A stretch of DNA of 64,000 nt, taken from contig NC_134834.1 in the NCBI RefSeq assembly GCF_004210375.1, forward strand, positions 14,307,857-14,371,856, written 5' to 3'. Numbering within the stretch: the first letter of the stretch is position 1; every line of letters begins with the position of its first letter. The position numbers and the translations under genes are program-made. The stretch comes from Tachypleus tridentatus (lineage: Eukaryota > Arthropoda > Merostomata > Xiphosura > Limulidae). Of the stretch, positions 40,850 to 53,295 are shown piece after piece. The notes under the pieces were generated by a model that saw only the letters and a program-made list of their open reading frames with translations, ran no database searches and was not told the origin of the DNA.

Positions 40850-43800
40850 AACATTTTATTAGTGGTTTACACAGCCTGGAGTAGGGGAACTTTCTAACAC
40901 TTTATTAGTTGTTTAAAGAGTCTGGAGTAGGGGAACTTTCTAACACTTTATTAGTTGTTTAAAGAGTCTGGAGTAGGAGAATCTTCTAACACTTTATTAG
41001 TTGTTTACAGAGTCTGAACTAGGGGAGTCTTCTAACACTTTATTAGTTGTTTACAGAGTCTAGAGTAGGAGTGTCTTATAACACTTTATTAGTTGTTTAC
41101 AGAGTCTGAACTAGGGGAGTCTTCTAACACTTCATTAGTTATTTACAGACTCTGGACTAGAGGAGTCTTCTAGTACTTTATTAGTTGTTTACAGAGTCTG
41201 GAGTAGGGGAGTCTTCTAACACTTTATTAGTTATTTACAGAGTCTGGAGTAGGAGTGTCTTATAACACTTTATTAGTTGTTTACAGAGTCTGGGCTGGTG
41301 GAGTCTTCTGACACATTATTAGTTGTTTACAGAGTCTGGATTAGGAGTGTCTTCTAACACTTTATTAATTGTTTACAGATTCTGGACTAGGGGAGTCTTC
41401 TAACACTTTATTAGTTGTTTACAGAGTCTGGACTAGGGGAGTCTTCTAACACTATATTAGTTGCTTACAGAGTCTGGAGTAGGAGTGTCTTCTAACACTT
41501 TATTAGTTGTTTACAGATTCTGGAGTAGGGGAGTCTTCTAACATTTATTAGTTGTTTACAGAGTCTGGAGAAGGAGTGTCTTCTAACACTTTATTAGTTA
41601 TTTACAGATTCTGGAGTAGGGGAGTCTTCTAACATTTATTAGTTGTTTACAGAGTCTGGAGTAGGAGTGTTTTATAACACTTTATTAGTTGTTTACAGAG
41701 TCTGGAGTAGGGGAGTCTTCTAACATTTTATTAGTTGTTAACAGAGTCTGGACTAGAGGAGTCTTCTAAAATTTTATTAGTTGTTAAAAGAGTCTGGACT
41801 AGGGGAGTCTTCTAACACTTTATTAGTTGTTTACAGAATCTAGAGTAGGAGTGTCTTATAACACTTTATCAGTTGTTTACAGAGTCTGGACTAGGGGAGT
41901 CTTCTAACACTTCATTAGTTATTTACAGACTCTGAACTAGAGGAGTCTTCTAGTACTTTATTAGTTATTTACAGAGTCTGGAGTAGGAGTGTCTTATAAC
42001 ACTTTATTAGTTGTTTACAGAGTCTGGGCTGGTGGAGTCTTCTGACACATTATTAGTTGTTTACAGAGTCTGGAGTAGGAGTGTCTTCTAACACTTTATT
42101 AGTTGTTTACAGACTCTGGACTAGGGGAGTCTTTTAACACTTTATTAGTTGTTTACAGAGTCTGGACTAGGGGAGTCTTCTAACACTATATTAGTTGCTT
42201 AGAGAGTCTGGAGTAGGAGTGTCTTCTAACACTTTATTAGTTGTTTACAGATTCTGGAGTAGGGGAGTCTTCTAACATTTATTAGTTGTTTACAGAGTCT
42301 GGAGAAGGAGTGTCTTCTAACACTTTATTAGTTATTTACAGAGTCTGGAGTAGGAGTGTCTTATAACACTTTATTAGTTGTTTACAGAGTCTGGAGTAGG
42401 GGAGTCTTCTAACATTTTATTAGTTGTTAACAGAGTCTGGACTAGAGGAGTCTTCTAAAATTTTATTAGTTGTTAAAAGAGTCTGGACTAGGGGAGTCTT
42501 CTGACACTTTATTAGTTGTTTACCGAGTCTGCACTAGTGGAGTCTTCTAACACTTTATTAGTTGTTTACAGAGTCTGGACTAGTGGAGTCTTCTAACACT
42601 TTATTAGTTGTTTACAGAGTCTGGACTAGGGGAGTCTTCTAACACTTTATTAGTTGTTTACAGAGTCTGGACTAGGGGAGTCTTCTAACACTTTATTAGT
42701 TGTTTACAGAGTCTGGACTAGGGGAGTCTTCTAACACTTTATTGGTTATTTACAGAGTCTGGACTAGGGGAGTCTTCTAACACTTTATTAGTTGTTTACA
42801 GAGTCTGGACTAGGGGAGTCTTTTAACACTTTATTAGTTATTTACAGAGTCTGGAGTAGGAGTGTCTTCTAACACTTTATTAGTTGTTTACAGAGTCTGG
42901 ACTAGGGAGTCTTCTAACACTTTATTAGTTGTTTACAGAGTCTGGACTAGGGAGTCTTCTAACACTTTATTAGTTGTTTACAGAGTCTGGACTAGGGGAG
43001 TCTTTTAACACTTTATTAGTTGTTTACAGAGTCTGGAGAAGAAGTGTCTTCTAACACTTTATTAGTTATTTACAGAGTCTTGAGTAGGAGTGTCTTCTAA
43101 CACTTTATTAGTTGTTTACAGAGTCTGGAGTAGGAGAGTCTTCTAACATTTTATTAGTTGTTAACAGAGTCTGGACTAGGGGAGTTTTCTAACACTTTAT
43201 TAGTTGTTAACAGAGTCTGGAATAGGAGTGTCTTTTTACACTTTATTAGTTGTGTACAGAGTCTGGAGTAGGAGAGTCTTCTAACATTTTATTAATTGTT
43301 AAAAGAGTCTGGACTAGGGGAGTCTTCTGACACTTTATTAGTTGTTTACCGAGTCTGCACTAGTGGAGTCTTCTAACACTTTATTAGTTGTTTACAGAGT
43401 CTGGACTAGTGGAGTCTTCTAACACTTTATTAGTTGTTTACAGAGTCTGGACTAGGGGAGTCTTCTAACACTTTATTAGTTGTTTACAGAGTCTGGACTA
43501 GGGGAGTCTTCTAACACTTTATTAGTTGTTTACAGAGTCTGGACTAGGGGAGTCTTCTAACACTTTATTGGTTGTTTACAGAGTCTGGACTAGGGGAGTC
43601 TTCTAACACTTTATTAGTTGTTTACAGAGTCTGGACTAGGGGAGTCTTTTAACACTTTATTAGTTATTTACAGAGTCTGGAGTAGGAGTGTCTTCTAACA
43701 CTTTATTAGTTGTTTACAAAGTCTGGACTAGGGGAGTCTTCTAACACTTTATTAGTTGTTTACAGAGTCTGGACTAGGGGAGTCTTCTAACACTTTATTA

Positions 43801-46800
43801 GTTGTTTACAGAGTCTGGACTAGGGGAGTCTTTTAACACTTTATTAGTTGTTTACAGAGTCTGGAGAAGAAGTGTCTTCTAACACTTTATTAGTTATTTA
43901 CAGAGTCTTGAGTAGGAGTGTCTTCTAACACTTTATTAGTTGTTTACAGAGTCTGGAGTAGGAGAGTCTTCTAACATTTTATTAGTTGTTAACAGAGTCT
44001 GGACTAGGGGAGTTTTCTAACACTTTATTAGTTATTTACAGAGTCTTGAGTAGGAGTGTCTTCTAACACTTTATTAGTTGTTTACAGAGTCTGGAGTAGG
44101 AGAGTCTTCTAACATTTTATTAGTTGTTAAAAGAGTCTGGACTAGGGGAGTCTTCTAACACTTTATTAGTTGTTTACAGAGTCTGGACTAGTGGAGTCTT
44201 CTAACACTTTATTAGTTGTTTACAGAGCCTGGGCTAGGGGAGTCTTCTAACACATTATTAGTTGTTTACAGATTCTGGGCTAGGGGGTCTTCTAACACAT
44301 TATTAGTTGTTTACAGAGTTTGGAGTAGGGGAGTCTTCTAACATTTATTAGTTGTTTACAGAGTCTGAGTAGAAGTGTCTTCTATAATTTTATTAGTTGT
44401 TAAAAGAGTCTGGACTAGGGGAGTCTTCTAACACTTTATTAGTTGTTTACAGAATCTAGAGTAGGAGTGTCTTATAACACTTTATCAGTTGTTTACAGAG
44501 TCTGGGCTAGGGGGTCTTCTAACACATTATTAGTTGTTTACAGAGTTTGGAGTAGGGGAGTCTTCTTACACTTTACTAGTTGTTTACAGAGTCTGGAGTA
44601 GGAGTGTCTTCTAACATTTATTAGTTGTTTAAAGAGTCTGGAGTAGGGGAGTCTTCTAACACTTTATTAGTTATTTACAGAGTCTGGAGTAAAAGTGTCT
44701 TATAACACTTTATTAGTTGTTTACAGAGTCTGGGCTGGTGGAGTCTTCTGACACATTATTAGTTGTTTACATAGTCTGGAGTAGGAGTGTCTTCTAACAC
44801 TTTATTAGTTGTTTACAGAGTTTGGAGTAGGAGTGTCTTCTGACACTTTATTGGTTGTTTACAGAGTCTGGACTAGTGGAGTCTTCTAACACTTTATTAG
44901 ATTTTTACAGAGTCTGGAGTAGGGGAGTCTTCTAATACTTTATTAGTTGTTTACAGAGTCTGGAGTAGGAGTGACTTCTAACACTTTATTAGTTGTTTAC
45001 AGAGTCTGGAGTAGGGGAGTCTTCTTACACTTTATTTATTGTTTACAGAGTCTGGAGTAGGGGAGTCTTCTAATACTTTATTAGTTGTTTACAGAGTCTG
45101 GACTAGTGGAGTCTTCTAACACTTTATTAGTTGTTTACAGAGTCTGGACTAGGGGAGTCTTCTAACACTTTATTAGTTGTTTACAGAGTCTGGACTAGGG
45201 GAGTCTTCTAACACTTTATTAGTTGTTTACAGAGTCTGGACTAGGGGAGTCTTCTAACACTTTATTGGTTATTTACAGAGTCTGGACTAGGGGAGTCTTC
45301 TAACACTTTATTAGTTGTTTACAGAGTCTGGACTAGGGGAGTCTTTTAACACTTTATTAGTTATTTACAGAGTCTGGAGTAGGAGTGTCTTCTAACACTT
45401 TATTAGTTGTTTACAGAGTCTGGACTAGGGGAGTCTTCTAACACTTTATTAGTTGTTTACAGAGTCTGGACTAGGGGAGTCTTCTAACACTTTATTAGTT
45501 GTTTACAGAGTCTGGACTAGGGGAGTCTTTTAACACTTTATTAGTTGTTTACAGAGTCTGGAGAAGAAGTGTCTTCTAACACTTTATTAGTTATTTACAG
45601 AGTCTTGAGTAGGAGTGTCTTCTAACACTTTATTAGTTGTTTACAGAGTCTGGAGTAGGAGAGTCTTCTAACATTTTATTAGTTGTTAACAGAGTCTGGA
45701 CTAGGGGAGTTTTCTAACACTTTATTAGTTGTTAACAGAGTCTGGAATAGGAGTGTCTTTTTACACTTTATTAGTTGTGTACAGAGTCTGGAGTAGGAGA
45801 GTCTTCTAACATTTTATTAATTGTTAAAAGAGTCTGGACTAGGGGAGTCTTCTGACACTTTATTAGTTGTTTACCGAGTCTGCACTAGTGGAGTCTTCTA
45901 ACACTTTATTAGTTGTTTACAGAGTCTGGACTAGTGGAGTCTTCTAACACTTTATTAGTTGTTTACAGAGTCTGGACTAGGGGAGTCTTCTAACACTTTA
46001 TTAGTTGTTTACAGAGTCTGGACTAGGGAGTCTTCTAACACTTTATTAGTTGTTTACAGAGTCTGGACTAGGGAGTCTTCTAACACTTTATTGGTTGTTT
46101 ACAGAGTCTGGACTAGGGGAGTCTTCTAACACTTTATTAGTTGTTTACAGAGTCTGGACTAGGGGAGTCTTTTAACACTTTATTAGTTATTTACAGAGTC
46201 TGGAGTAGGAGTGTCTTCTAACACTTTATTAGTTGTTTACAAAGTCTGGACTAGGGGAGTCTTCTAACACTTTATTAGTTGTTTACAGAGTCTGGACTAG
46301 GGGAGTCTTCTAACACTTTATTAGTTGTTTACAGAGTCTGGACTAGGGGAGTCTTTTAACACTTTATTAGTTGTTTACAGAGTCTGGAGAAGAAGTGTCT
46401 TCTAACACTTTATTAGTTATTTACAGAGTCTTGAGTAGGAGTGTCTTCTAACACTTTATTAGTTGTTTACAGAGTCTGGAGTAGGAGAGTCTTCTAACAT
46501 TTTATTAGTTGTTAACAGAGTCTGGACTAGGGGAGTTTTCTAACACTTTATTAGTTATTTACAGAGTCTTGAGTAGGAGTGTCTTCTAACACTTTATTAG
46601 TTGTTTACAGAGTCTGGAGTAGGAGAGTCTTCTAACATTTTATTAGTTGTTAAAAGAGTCTGGACTAGGGAGTCTTCTAACACTTTATTAGTTGTTTACA
46701 GAGTCTGGACTAGTGGAGTCTTCTAACACTTTATTAGTTGTTTACAGAGCCTGGGCTAGGGGAGTCTTCTAACACATTATTAGTTGTTTACAGATTCTGG

Positions 46801-47965
46801 GCTAGGGGGTCTTCTAACACATTATTAGTTGTTTACAGAGTTTGGAGTAGGGGAGTCTTCTAACATTTATTAGTTGTTTACAGAGTCTGAGTAGAAGTGT
46901 CTTCTATAATTTTATTAGTTGTTAAAAGAGTCTGGACTAGGGAGTCTTCTAACACTTTATTAGTTGTTTACAGAATCTAGAGTAGGAGTGTCTTATAACA
47001 CTTTATCAGTTGTTTACAGAGTCTGGGCTAGGGGTCTTCTAACACATTATTAGTTGTTTACAGAGTTTGGAGTAGGGGAGTCTTCTTACACTTTACTAGT
47101 TGTTTACAGAGTCTGGAGTAGGAGTGTCTTCTAACATTTATTAGTTGTTTAAAGAGTCTGGAGTAGGGGAGTCTTCTAACACTTTATTAGTTATTTACAG
47201 AGTCTGGAGTAGGAGTGTCTTATAACACTTTATTAGTTGTTTACAGAGTCTGGGCTGGTGGAGTCTTCTGACACATTATTAGTTGTTTACATAGTCTGGA
47301 GTAGGAGTGTCTTCTAACACTTTATTAGTTGTTTACAGAGTTTGGAGTAGGAGTGTCTTCTGACACTTTATTGGTTGTTTACAGAGTCTGGACTAGTGGA
47401 GTCTTCTAACACTTTATTAGATTTTTACAGAGTCTGGAGTAGGGGAGTCTTCTAATACTTTATTAGTTGTTTACAGAGTCTGGAGTAGGAGTGACTTCTA
47501 ACACTTTATTAGTTGTTTACAGAGTCTGGAGTAGGGGAGTCTTCTTACACTTTATTTATTGTTTACAGAGTCTGGAGTAGGAATGTCTTCTAACACTTTA
47601 TTAGTTGTTTACAGAGTCTGAACTATGGGAGTCTTCTAACACTTTATTAGTTGTTTACAGAGTCTGGAGTAAGAGTGTCTTCTAATACTTTATTAGCTGT
47701 TTACAGAGTCTGGAGTAAGAGTGTCTTCTAATACTTTATTAGCTGTTTACAGAGTCTGGAGTAAGAGTGTCTTCTAACACTTTATTGGTTGTTTACAGAG
47801 TCTGGAGTAAGAGTGTCTTCTAACACTTTATTGGTTGTTTACGGAGTCTGGATTAAGAGTGTCTTCTAACACTTTATTGGTTGTTTACAGAGTCTGGAGT
47901 AAGAGTGTCTTCTAACACTTTATTGGTTGTTTACGGAGTCTGGATTAAGAGTGTTTTCTAAAGCT
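40850..47965 (+). repeat. 46-bp satellite array, about 155 copies, with higher-order repeats
   Basis: Unit: CACTTTATTAGTTGTTTACA, then GAGTCTGGACTAGGGGAGTC, then TTCTAA. Two main types alternate: ...GGACTAGGGGAGTC... and ...GGAGTAGGAGTGTC.... Marker variants recur at fixed offsets. GTCTGGAGAAGAAGTGTC is at 43031, 43859, 45556 and 46382 (sub-block about 827 bp = 18 units; super-unit about 2,525 bp = 55 units). GGGCTGGTGGAGTCTTCTGA is near 41288, 42022, 44728 and 47248. The array therefore expanded by duplicating multi-kilobase blocks. The right edge (47.65-47.95 kb) has a third subtype, GGAGTAAGAGTGTC. No open frame persists. Confidence 0.97.
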
Positions 47966-48094
47966 TTGAAATTATTTTTTCCTATCCACTTACAGTGACT
48001 TTAAACATATCTTTAGGCTCTACAACGTCACAGCACGTGAGAACGTACTGAAGAATACTGAAATATTAGCATAACTCTGTTCTTTTGTCCCCTC
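47966..48094. other. Short unique interval
   Basis: Nothing recognised. Confidence 0.4.
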
Positions 48095-48182
48095 CACATA
48101 TACCAAGCTGTTAACTACCAAATCCGAGACTTGAATCCCCGCAGTGGACAGAGACCAGATAACCTCTGATGTGGTTTTCCTG
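48095..48182 (+). mobile_element. SINE2/3-like fragment
   Basis: AAATCCGAGACTTGAATCCC (decayed B box), GCAGTGGACAGAGACCAGAT and AACCTCTGATGTGGTTTTCC. Confidence 0.6.
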
Positions 48183-48316
48183 TCGATTTTCTTTCATTCT
48201 GTCCTCTGAAATCGATGTATGAGTCCTTTTATGTCGAGCAACGACATTAATAAGCTATTCAACTACGTTGAAGACAAATCACGTCTTTAATTTGGAAGAT
48301 ATTTTGAAGTTTTGCT

Positions 48317-48593
48317 TGTTTGTTTGTTTTTTTAATTTCAAGCAAAACTACGTGAGGGCCATTCTGCGCTAGCCGTTCTTAATTTAGCAATGTAAGATTA
48401 GAGGGAGGGCAGCTAGTCATTACTGCTCACCGCAAACGTTTGGGCTACTCTTTTACCAATGAATAGTGGGATTGATCATCACTTTATAACGCCCGGACGG
48501 TTGAAAAGGCGAGCATTTTTAGTGTGACGGGATTCGAACCCATGACCCTCGGATTACGAATGGAATGCTTTAACCACCCGGCCATGCCGGGCC
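48317..48593 (-). mobile_element. SINE1 copy, full length
   Basis: GCTTGTTTGTTTGTTTTTTT tail, body with several changes, B box GGGATTCGAACCCATGACC, head CCGGCCATGCCGGGCC. Confidence 0.94.
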
Positions 48594-48669
48594 TGATGTA
48601 TTGGAATACATATCTTATAACTAGTTATGTTCAAATTTTAAATTTCAATACAGTAAACACCAACATATA

Positions 48670-49567
48670 CGAGGGCTGTTCAAAAAATACGCGGACTGAC
48701 GTCATAAAACAAAATGTACTTTATTTAGAAGTTACAGGTCTGGGACTCCTTCAAATTACTTTCCTCCCCAACGCACACACTTATCCCAACGGTGTTTCCA
48801 CTTGTTGAAACAGTCCTGGTACGCTTCTTTGTAATATCCTCCAGCTCCTTCGTCGCATTTGCCTTAATCTCGGGAATCGTCTCAAATCTTCTTCCTTTCA
48901 AGGGTCTTTTGAGTTTGGGGAACAAGAAAAATCGCAAGGAGCAAGGTCAGGTGAGTAGGGGGTGAAGAACAGTAATCGAGTGTTTGGCCAAAACTCACGA
49001 GTTCTGAGGCACAAATTTCGCAGCAACGCGGTGCATCTTCAATTTTTCGGTAAAAATCTCGTAACAAGATCCAACTGATATCCCACAGTCTTCAGCAAGC
49101 TCCCTGACAGTCAGACATCGATTTGCTCGCACCAGGGTGTTGATTTTGTCGACGTGTGGGTCGTCAGTTGACGTGGAAGGACGTCCAGGACGCTCATCAT
49201 CTTCAATGGACTTTTGACCATCCTTAAAACGTTCATGCCACTTGAAACATGCCGTACGCTTCATAGCAACATCACCGTAAGCCGTGTTAAGCATAGCAAA
49301 AGTTTCAGTCGCAGATTTTCCAAGTTTAACACAAAATTTCACAGCAAGTCGTTGCTCCTTCAGGTCATTCATTCTGAAATCCGCCAAACGAAAAATCGCA
49401 CTTCACTTAAAACCGCGTAGCTAATACACAAATGAAGATATCTGCAATCGGGAAATGGCGCCGTAATCAGCTGATCTGTGCGAACCTAGCGACACCAAGC
49501 GGATTCCCCTGGAACCTACTGGAGCCGCGCAATTCAAACAGTCCGCGTATTTTTTGAACAGACCTCG
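48670..49567 (-). mobile_element. Internally deleted mariner element
   Basis: Inverted ends CGAGG(G/T)CTGTTCAAAA and onward to GCGGACTG match over about 29 bp with one mismatch. TA lies on both sides (48668-48669 and 49568-49569), the mariner target duplication. Total length is 898 bp, against about 1.3 kb for an intact mariner. The missing part is the middle of the transposase. Confidence 0.93.
48710..49387 (-). pseudogene. Mariner transposase, broken
   Basis: ATG at 49387 opens the paired helix-turn-helix region (MNDLKEQRLAVKFCVKLGKS, then RTACFKWHERFKDGQ, ERPGRPSTS, and a second HTH around LTVRELAEDCGISVGSCYEI). It reads to AAKFVPQNS and a TGA near 48997. Sequence then jumps to the C-terminal part (LAKHSITVLH). 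A one-base loss follows before the block whose alternate frame reads YSPDLAPCDFFLFPKLK, the DD34D third-Asp region. The tail reads RRFETIPEIKANATKELE. The first and second catalytic Asp blocks are gone. The DNA-binding half could still be translated as a 130-residue peptide. Confidence 0.9.
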
Positions 49568-49721
49568 TATAAGAGCTATAAACAATGCTATTTCACGGAT
49601 GTCTAGATTCGTAACTGTAGGACTAGAAATACTTATTTATATAAATTACATTAGTCTTGCTGTTTAATAATTATGTTTTAAAATAAAGAGAAAAATATTT
49701 ACATTCGCAAATTTGACTTAA

Positions 49722-49968
49722 AGTTTGTTTGTTTTGGAACTTCTCGCAAAGCTACACGAGGGCTATCTGCGTTAGCCGTCCCTAATTTAGCAGTGTAAGA
49801 CTAGAGGGAAGGCAGCTAGTCATCACCACCTACCGCCAACTCTTGGGTTACTTTTATATCAACGAATAGTGAGATTGACCATCACATTATAACGACTCTA
49901 CGGCTGAAAGGGCGAGAGTGTTTGGTGCGACGGGGATTCGAACTAGTGACCTTCAGATTACGAGTCAT
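49722..49968 (-). mobile_element. SINE1 copy, truncated in tRNA head
   Basis: GTTTGTTTGTTTTGGAACTT tail and full body, ending GACCTTCAGATTACGAGTCA (anticodon arm). Abuts an opposite-strand SINE1 tail. Confidence 0.92.
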
Positions 49969-50047
49969 ACAATGCTAAATTAGGGACGGCTAGCACAGAT
50001 CGCCCTCGTGCAGCTTTGCGCGAAATTCAAAAAGCAAACAAACAAAC
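49969..50047 (+). mobile_element. SINE1 tail piece, inverted against the previous copy
   Basis: AATGCTAAATTAGGGACGGC, GCAGCTTTGCGCGAAATTC, AAAAAGCAAACAAACAAAC. Second example in the window of a tail-out SINE1 pair. Confidence 0.9.
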
Positions 50048-50468
50048 TGACTTTATTTTCGTCTTCACACATTTTTTAACATACAACAAACACCAGTAAA
50101 TCACTTCAGACATTTGTTTTGTTGACTTTAAACAGTGAGCGATGAAAACGAATGAAAATATGTACGGTATGTAAGTGAACAACGTGTGACATTCTAACGC
50201 CATAAAGTTGGCGAATATATTACGCCACAGACATGCATGGAGAATTGTTGTGAATGTCATCATTCAGATATCACTCATCCTTTTAGTAAACCCAAAACGG
50301 TTTTAACCTGTGAACCACCAAATAATCCTGTCTTCTGCAGCGTCGGTGACAAATAACAGTGTCTATTTCTCATGTGGTTATGATATCCTATTTCACAAAT
50401 AAGTAATCAATTTCCTGAGGCTGGTAACAAGCACGTGCTAGATGGTGAAACAACCGAGGTTTTCTAAT
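50048..50468. other. Unique DNA
   Basis: Nothing recognised. A minus-strand open frame at 50027-50263 is without domains. Confidence 0.4.
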
Positions 50469-50570
50469 AGTTTTCGATCATCATAATCGCTTTTCGGGGT
50501 TCGATTCCTCGTGGTGGACAGAGTACAGATAGTTTGTTGCTTGGTTTTGCGCTTAAACAAACAAACAGAT
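50469..50570 (+). mobile_element. SINE3 copy, head truncated
   Basis: TCATCATAATCGCTTTTCGG, GGTTCGATTCCTCGTGGTGG B box, ACAGAGTACAGATAGTTTGT core, GCGCTTAAACAAACAAACAG tail. Confidence 0.78.
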
Positions 50571-50599
50571 ACGAGCAGTATTTAAGACACTATGTTACA

Positions 50600-51075
50600 A
50601 AATGTTTACTGTTTCTTGTTCCTGGACAGAAAGTGTTATTTACCAATTACTTAAGCCTAAAGTAAATGGAAAAGACCTATTTTTCTCTTCAAACTTTGCT
50701 TTTGTGACCTGGGAGCGTATAACGAAAACATGATGGGAGACTATATTTGGGGACTGATATGTAAAAGTGATTTACATTACAGTCGCAAATCTCGAAAAAC
50801 TACTCACTTCTAAACATTTTTGTATAACTTTAGTATAAATACATGTAAATCTTGATTCATATGTTGTTTTATTCAGACCTTATGTAAATGAAAATGTGCA
50901 AATTTGTCCGTTTTTACATATAAAATAGATTAGTTTCTAAATTTCATTATCCAGGTCACAAAAGCGAAGTTTGAAGGGAATAATGGTCATTTTCTGTACT
51001 TTTACAACATAAACAATTAAGAAATAACACATATTATCCAGGAACAAAATTTGTGTTACGTAGTGTTATGTATAA
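50600..51075 (+). mobile_element. Foldback MITE, copy 2
   Basis: Left end GTTTCTTGTTCCTGGACAGA, inner CTTTGCTTTTGTGACCTGGG, mirrored by CCAGGTCACAAAAGCGAAG and a right end of ATCCAGGAACAAAATTTGTG. Over 90% identical by eye to copy 3 for the first 350 bp, so these two are recent relatives. Copy 1 is more diverged. Confidence 0.82.
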
Positions 51076-51649
51076 AAATTAAAAATCGAATATTTACTTT
51101 TGTACTCTCTTATGACGTTAGTAAAAGTAAATTTGATGGTTTTCAACGCTTCTCGTCTTTTCAAGTATTCAGGCCTCGTATGAAGTTGGTGTCATTTACA
51201 AAAGGAATTTCAAGTGATTTGCGTTTAAGTAGGACTAGAGGAACATTTCCCACCAAATATAGACTGATATGGTTCCAAAAGAAACTTCGTTTTACTAACT
51301 GTTTGTGTGCAAAATTATTAAAACAGTGATTACAGAAGAATAAGAACAATGATTATATTAAAATATGTACGTTACCATGGAAACTAGAAAATCACTTATG
51401 TCAGGGTTGAAAACAGAGAGACTTATTTGCCCAAATTCTTTCTAAACGGAGAATTAAATTTGAAAGAGAACATGGAAATTCAAGAAAAGATATAAATATA
51501 GCAGCAAAAAAAAAAGGTTTCAGTTTTCTTACTGACAATTTTGTGGTTTATTTTTGTTTTGTGTTTTTTTAACTATCTAACAAAATGTTTAGATTTTTAT
51601 ACTTTCAAAAACAAAACTAATAACGATATGGGGAAAATAGCAGAAAAAC
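51076..51649. other. Unique AT-rich DNA
   Basis: Opposed open frames at 51051-51329 and 51161-51349 show no recognised domain. A-run near 51510-51519. Confidence 0.4.
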
Positions 51650-53293
51650 AAATAATAATATAGTAGAAAACCAAATAATAATATAGTAGAAAACCAAATA
51701 ATAAAATAGTAAAAAAACAAATAATAATATAGTAGAAAACTAAATAATAAAATAGTAGAAAACCAAATAATAAAATAGTAGAAAACCACATAATAAAACA
51801 GTAAAAAACCAAATAATAAAATAGTAGAAAACCAAATAATAAAATAGTAGAAAACCACATAATAAAACAGTAAAAAACCAAATAATAAAATAGTAGAAAA
51901 CCAAATAATAAAATAGTAGAAAACCAAATAATAAAATAGTAGAAAACCAAATAACAAAATAGTAAAAAACCAAATAATAAAATAGTAAAAATCCAAATAT
52001 TAAAATAGTAAAAAACCAAATAATAAAACAGTAAAAAACCAAATAATAAAATAGTAGAAAACTAAATAATAAATAGTAAAAAACCAAATAATAAAACAGT
52101 AAAAAACCAAATAACAAAATAGTAAAAAACCAAATAATAAAATAGTAAAATTCCAAATATTAAAATAGTAAAAAACAAATAATAAAATAGTAGAAAACCA
52201 AATAATAAAATAGTAGAAAACCAAATAATAAAATAGTAGAAAACCAAATAATAATACAGTAGAAAACCAAATAAACAAATAGCAGAAAACTAAATAATAA
52301 AATAGTAAAAAAACAAATAATAAAACAGTAAAAAACCAAATAATAAAATAATAGAAAACCAAATAATAAAATAGTAGAAAACCAAATAATAAAATAGTAA
52401 AAATCCAAATAATAAAATAGTAAAAAAAACAACTAATAAAATAGTAGAAAACCAAATAATAAAATAGTAAAAAAACCAAATAATAATATAGTAGAAAACC
52501 AAATAATAAAATAGTAAAAAAAACAAATAATAATATAGTAGAAAACTAAATAATAAAATAGTAGAAAACCAAATAATAAAATAGTAGAAAACCACATAAT
52601 AAAACAGTAAAAAACCAAATAATAAAATAGTAGAAAACCAAATAATAAAATAGTAGAAAACCACATAATAAAACAGTAAAAAACCAAATAATAAAATAGT
52701 AGAAAACCAAATAATAAAATAGTAGAAAACCAAATAATAAAATAGTAGAAAACCAAATAACAAAATAGTAAAAAACCAAATAATAAAATAGTAAAAATCC
52801 AAATATTAAAATAGTAAAAAACCAAATAATAAAACAGTAAAAAACCAAATAATAAAATAGTAGAAAACTAAATAATAAATAGTAAAAAACCAAATAATAA
52901 AACAGTAAAAAACCAAATAACAAAATAGTAAAAAACCAAATAATAAAATAGTAAAAATCCAAATATTAAAATAGTAAAAAACAAATAATAAAATAGTAGA
53001 AAACCAAATAATAAAATAGTAGAAAACCAAATAATAATACAGTAGAAAACCAAATAAACAAATAGCAGAAAACTAAATAATAAAATAGTAAAAAAACAAA
53101 TAATAAAACAGTAAAAAACCAAATAATAAAATAATAGAAAACCAAATAATAAAATAGTAGAAAACCAAATAATAAAATAGTAAAATTCCAAATAATAAAA
53201 TAGTAAAAAAAACAAATAATAAAATAGTAGAAAACCAAATAATAAAATAGTAAAAAAACCAAATAATAATATAGTAGAAAACCAAATAGTAAA
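51650..53293 (+). repeat. 23-bp AT-rich satellite, about 70 copies, 806-bp super-repeat
   Basis: Unit: AAAACCAAATAATAAAATAG then TAG. Variants are ACAGTAAAAAACC, CCACATAAT and ATAATAATATAG. The pattern of variants over about 51.7-52.48 kb repeats 806 bp later (for example CCAAATATTAAAATAG near 51993 and 52799). Stop-free minus-strand frames (FYYFIIWFSTILLFGFLL) in several overlapping registers are artefacts of a unit length that is not a multiple of 3. Confidence 0.96.
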
Positions 53294-53295
53294 AT

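Noticed and set aside
40850..47965. Centromere-type satellite
   Set aside because: 46-bp units do not resemble nucleosome-length satellites, and the array is flanked by ordinary SINE-containing DNA. Nothing in the sequence supports centromere function.
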